NCBI RefSeq assembly: GCF_000511355.1
Contig: NC_023135.1
Location: 379,462-443,461, forward strand
DNA length: 64,000 bases
DNA from: Leisingera methylohalidivorans DSM 14336
GTDB taxonomy: Bacteria > Pseudomonadota > Alphaproteobacteria > Rhodobacterales > Rhodobacteraceae
Reading direction: 5' to 3'
A program made the translations under genes and the position numbers. The notes under the pieces were generated by a model. It did no database searches. It was not told where the DNA came from and was given only the letters and a program-made list of their open reading frames with translations. This document shows, piece after piece, positions 61,552-64,000 of the stretch; the first letter of the stretch is position 1; every line of letters begins with the position of its first letter.

Positions 61552-62514
61552 TTACGCTGCCAGCCCCTTGGAGCCGATGTCCAGGAATTTCTGGCGCCGG
61601 TCGTTGATCAGCTCAGCGGCATCCTTGCCGGACAGTTCGTCCAGCATCTCCTGGATTGCGCCGCTGACCGAGGCCATCGCTGCCTTGGCATCGCGATGCG
61701 CGCCGCCCAGCGGTTCCGGGATGATCCGGTCATTGACGCCCAGCTTGTGCAGGTCCTGCGCGGTCAGGCGCAGCGCTTCCGCTGCTTCGCGCATCTTTTC
61801 GGCATCTTTCCACAGGATCGAGGCGCAGCCTTCGGGGCTGATCACCGAATAGACCGAATGCTCCAGCATCGCCACCCGGTTGGCACTGGCAAAGGCCACC
61901 GCGCCGCCGGAGCCGCCCTCGCCGATGATGACTGAAATCAGCGGCACGCCGATTTTCAGGCACATCTCGGTCGAACGCGCGATGGCTTCAGACTGGCCGC
62001 GCTCCTCGGCGCCTTTGCCGGGATAGGCGCCGGCGGTGTCCACCAGGGTGATCACCGGCAGTTTGAACCGGCTGGCCATCTCCATCAGGCGGATTGCCTT
62101 GCGGTAGCCTTCGGGCCGGGCCATGCCGAAATTGCGCTCAATCCGCGATTTGGTGTCGCTGCCCTTCTCATGGCCGATCACCACCACCGGCTGGTCGTTG
62201 AACCGGGCAAGCCCGCCCATCACTGCCAGATCGTCGGCAAAGTTGCGGTCGCCTGCCAGCGGCGTGTACTCGGTGAACAGCGCCTTGATGTAATCCTGGC
62301 AATGGGGGCGTTCGGGGTGCCGTGCCACCTGGCATTTGCGCCAGGGCGTCAGCTCCTTATAGAGGTCCTTCAGCAGCTGCGCCGCCTTGGCGTCCAGCGC
62401 CGCGGCCTCATCCGCCACGTTCATTTCCTCATTCGCGCGCGCCAGCGCCCGCAGCTCCTCCGCCTTGCCTTCGATTTCGGCCAGCGGTTTTTCGAATTCC
62501 AGATACTGGGTCAT
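61552..62514 (-). CDS. accA: Acetyl-CoA carboxylase carboxyltransferase subunit alpha
   Basis: 320 residues. AccA features throughout: [97 protein letters not shown], and the oxyanion loop [17 protein letters not shown]. It moves CO2 from biotin to acetyl-CoA with AccD, the first step of fatty-acid synthesis. Full length. Convergent with the HxlR gene with 10 bases between. Confidence 0.96.
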   Translation of the reverse strand: MTQYLEFEKPLAEIEGKAEELRALARANEEMNVADEAAALDAKAAQLLKDLYKELTPWRKCQVARHPERPHCQDYIKALFTEYTPLAGDRNFADDLAVMGGLARFNDQPVVVIGHEKGSDTKSRIERNFGMARPEGYRKAIRLMEMASRFKLPVITLVDTAGAYPGKGAEERGQSEAIARSTEMCLKIGVPLISVIIGEGGSGGAVAFASANRVAMLEHSVYSVISPEGCASILWKDAEKMREAAEALRLTAQDLHKLGVNDRIIPEPLGGAHRDAKAAMASVSGAIQEMLDELSGKDAAELINDRRQKFLDIGSKGLAA

Positions 62515-62803
62515 ATCGCCTCTGCTCAGCGGGTTTGCAGCTATATGGCCTTCTGCGCCGCAAGATGCAACTCAGCAAGATTTGCGATCTGCTGCCATGG
62601 CATCAGGGACCGGCCGCGAAAGCAACGGAAGCACCGCCGATGGCCGCCGGTTGCAAAGACCGGAGACCGCGGGTTCCGGCCTGTAAACACGGCCGCACCG
62701 GCGGCACGCTGCCCGAAGGGACGGAGGAGGCCGGCCGCAACAATCCGCGGCAAATTGCGCCCGAGAATTCGCTGAGCAGAATCCGCCTGCCGTTAAGGTC
62801 GCC
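62515..62803. other. 289-base gap between accA and the LysE gene
   Basis: No gene supported. Both neighbours are on the minus strand, so the accA promoter should lie within about 100 bases above 62514. No clear hairpin or palindrome seen. Confidence 0.4.
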
Positions 62804-63400
62804 CTACGCCTGCAGCAGAATCGCCGCCAAGGACGCCACCAGCACCGCCGCCATGGTCCAGTTGAACGCCCGCAGCTGCGCAGGCCGCGTCAGCAGCCGC
62901 CGCAGCTGCTGGCCGAGCATGGTCCAGGTCGAGGCCGAGAAGCACCCGATCAGCAGATAGGTGCCCGACACCCACAGGATCGCGCTCAGGTCGCGGCTGG
63001 CTGCATAGAGCGTGATCGCCCCCAGCGCCATCGCCCAGGCCTTGGGGTTCACCCACTGAAAGGCGCAGGCCTGAACAAAGGTCAGCGGCCGCCCCTCTGC
63101 CGCGCTGTCCACGGGCGGGGCGGCATTTGCGACCTTCCAGGCCAGCCACAGCATGTAGACAACCGATAGCGCCCTCATGACCGTGGTGAGCGGCGGAAAA
63201 GCCTCGAACAGCTGCATCACGCCCACACCGACCAGCAGGATCATCAGCGGAAAGCCGATCGCCACGCCCAGGAGATGCGGGACCGTGCGCTGAAAGCCAT
63301 AGTTCGCGCCCGACGCCATCAGCATCAGATTGTTGGGGCCGGGGGTGAAGACGGTGCCGAAGGCAAAGGCGGCCAGTGCAAAGAGGAGTTCATATGTCAT
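62804..63400 (-). CDS. LysE family amino-acid exporter
   Basis: 198 residues with six hydrophobic helices. The LysE/RhtB signature TPGPNNLMLMASGANYGFQRTVPHLLG is near the start, followed by FVQACAFQWVNPKAWAMALGAI. Members export lysine, arginine, threonine or homoserine lactones; the substrate cannot be fixed. It is divergent from an Lrp regulator across 73 bases, the common exporter-sensor arrangement. Confidence 0.93.
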   Translation of the reverse strand: MTYELLFALAAFAFGTVFTPGPNNLMLMASGANYGFQRTVPHLLGVAIGFPLMILLVGVGVMQLFEAFPPLTTVMRALSVVYMLWLAWKVANAAPPVDSAAEGRPLTFVQACAFQWVNPKAWAMALGAITLYAASRDLSAILWVSGTYLLIGCFSASTWTMLGQQLRRLLTRPAQLRAFNWTMAAVLVASLAAILLQA

Positions 63401-63473
63401 GGGCAGGAAACTTGCGCAGTTTTCGCCAAATGAAATTGCGTTTTGCAGCGCCTGATGTGTATTTTCGCAACCA

Positions 63474-63926
63474 ATGGCGAAGAATGATCAGATAAACCAG
63501 CGTATATTGCAGGAACTCACCCGCGACGGCCGGATCAGCAATCTGGAACTGGCCGAGCGGGTCGGCCTGTCGCCCTCTGCCTGTCTGCGCCGGGTGCAGG
63601 AGCTGGAACGCTCGGGCGTCATCACCGGCTACCGCGCGGTGCTGGACCGGCAGAAGCTGGGGGTGGGATTTGCCACCTATATCGGCGTCGGCCTGGGCGA
63701 ACACACCAAGGACGCGCAGGAAGCTTTTGAACGCGCCATGCAATCCGCGCCCGAGGTGGTCGAATGCCACAATATCACCGGCACCATCGAATACCTGCTG
63801 CGCGTCGAATGCGCCGATCTGCCCAGCTACAAACGGTTCCACACCGACATTCTGGGCACCTCGCCCTATGTGACCGGGATCACCACCTATGTGGTGATGG
63901 GCTCGCCCAAGGATCTGCGGGCGTGA
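63474..63926 (+). CDS. Lrp/AsnC family transcriptional regulator
   Basis: 150 residues. Winged helix ILQELTRDGRISNLELAERVGLSPSACLRRVQELERSGVITGY, then the RAM domain (YIGVGLGEHTKDAQEAFERAMQSAPEVVECHNITGTIEYLLRVEC). The 73-base gap to the LysE gene contains TTGCG and CGCAA half-sites, likely contacts. It probably switches the exporter on when the amino acid accumulates (inference). Confidence 0.93.
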   Translation: MAKNDQINQRILQELTRDGRISNLELAERVGLSPSACLRRVQELERSGVITGYRAVLDRQKLGVGFATYIGVGLGEHTKDAQEAFERAMQSAPEVVECHNITGTIEYLLRVECADLPSYKRFHTDILGTSPYVTGITTYVVMGSPKDLRA

Positions 63927-63947
63927 CGGCGGCGCGGCTGGACTTTT

Positions 63948-64000
63948 GAGCATTTGGAGGAAGATGAAGCGAGGCAGACTTTCATCTTTCCTCAAATACT
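63948..64000. repeat. Facing pair of GGAAAGATGAAAG repeats
   Basis: GAGCATTTGGAGGAAGATGAAG (63948-63969, split here only by one mismatch class) and the reverse-complement form CTTTCATCTTTCCTCAAATACT ending at 64000. Together they make an imperfect stem-loop 3' of the Lrp gene, cut by the window edge. Same consensus as 41589-41612. Confidence 0.65.

Noticed and set aside
1..64000. CRISPR array, prophage or insertion sequence
   Set aside because: No regularly spaced repeats, phage structural genes, integrase or transposase were recognised.

Overview
The window is GC-rich bacterial chromosome of the alphaproteobacterial Roseobacter group (Rhodobacteraceae, Leisingera/Phaeobacter/Ruegeria-like). 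The basis is the style of the protein sequences, an Irr-type Fur regulator divergent from a fabA-fabB-fabI cluster, a fused indolepyruvate oxidoreductase, a FYDLN acid protein, and short intergenic repeats (GGAGTATTT..GGAAAGATGAAAG and TTGGGCGTGGC..GCCACGCCCAA) of a kind I associate with this group. The assignment comes from reading only; no database search was run.

Layout. 1-4528: minus-strand operon of four glycosyltransferases and a histidine phosphatase, mostly joined by 4-base ATGA overlaps. 4925-7312: a large MscS-type channel. 7490-14699: peptide-type ABC importer (double ATPase, binding protein, two permeases) co-transcribed with a family III CoA-transferase; a TetR regulator is divergent. 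15830-19856: indolepyruvate ferredoxin oxidoreductase and a divergent Lrp regulator. 19971-24434: DUF3307-like membrane protein, a very large ABC-like protein with a broken ATPase site and a C-terminal cyclic-nucleotide-binding domain, and a fumarylacetoacetase-family enzyme. 24598-31820: catabolic genes (a short BigR/SqrR-like ArsR protein, an enolase-superfamily protein, zinc alcohol dehydrogenase, MFS exporter, pcaB, alpha/beta hydrolase, pcaD). 31953-36261: nuclease/phosphatase-fold protein, threonine dehydratase-like enzyme, hydrolase, haloacid dehalogenase, FKBP isomerase.

36531-41544: fatty-acid genes fabA-fabB-fabI, divergent irr, then a LysR regulator divergent from a phytanoyl-CoA dioxygenase-family gene. 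41628-46272: radical SAM/SPASM protein, and a tonB/exbD/exbD/exbB operon headed by an apparently frameshifted gene whose stop overlaps the exbB start. 46577-52869: tricarboxylate transporter tctCBA, divergent from tctD-tctE plus an unrelated periplasmic binding protein. 53178-56049: an unknown gene and a lower-GC islet (EamA-type transporter and metallophosphoesterase) lying against a tRNA-Ala(GGC) gene. 56236-63926: FYDLN protein, YgjP-like metalloprotease, class III nucleotide cyclase, GntR regulator, a Tat-exported protein with a duplicated YdhR-like domain, HxlR regulator, accA, and a LysE exporter with a divergent Lrp regulator.

Most interesting for follow-up: the ATPase-dead ABC/cyclic-nucleotide protein with a probable ATC start (20549-23557); the Tat-exported duplicated YdhR protein with two identical 15-base operators before HxlR (60271-61541); the direct repeat between tctD and tctC and the competing hairpins between tctC and tctB; the enolase-superfamily protein lacking two acidic catalytic residues; and the truncated thiol-type ArsR gene beside a perfect 12-bp inverted repeat.
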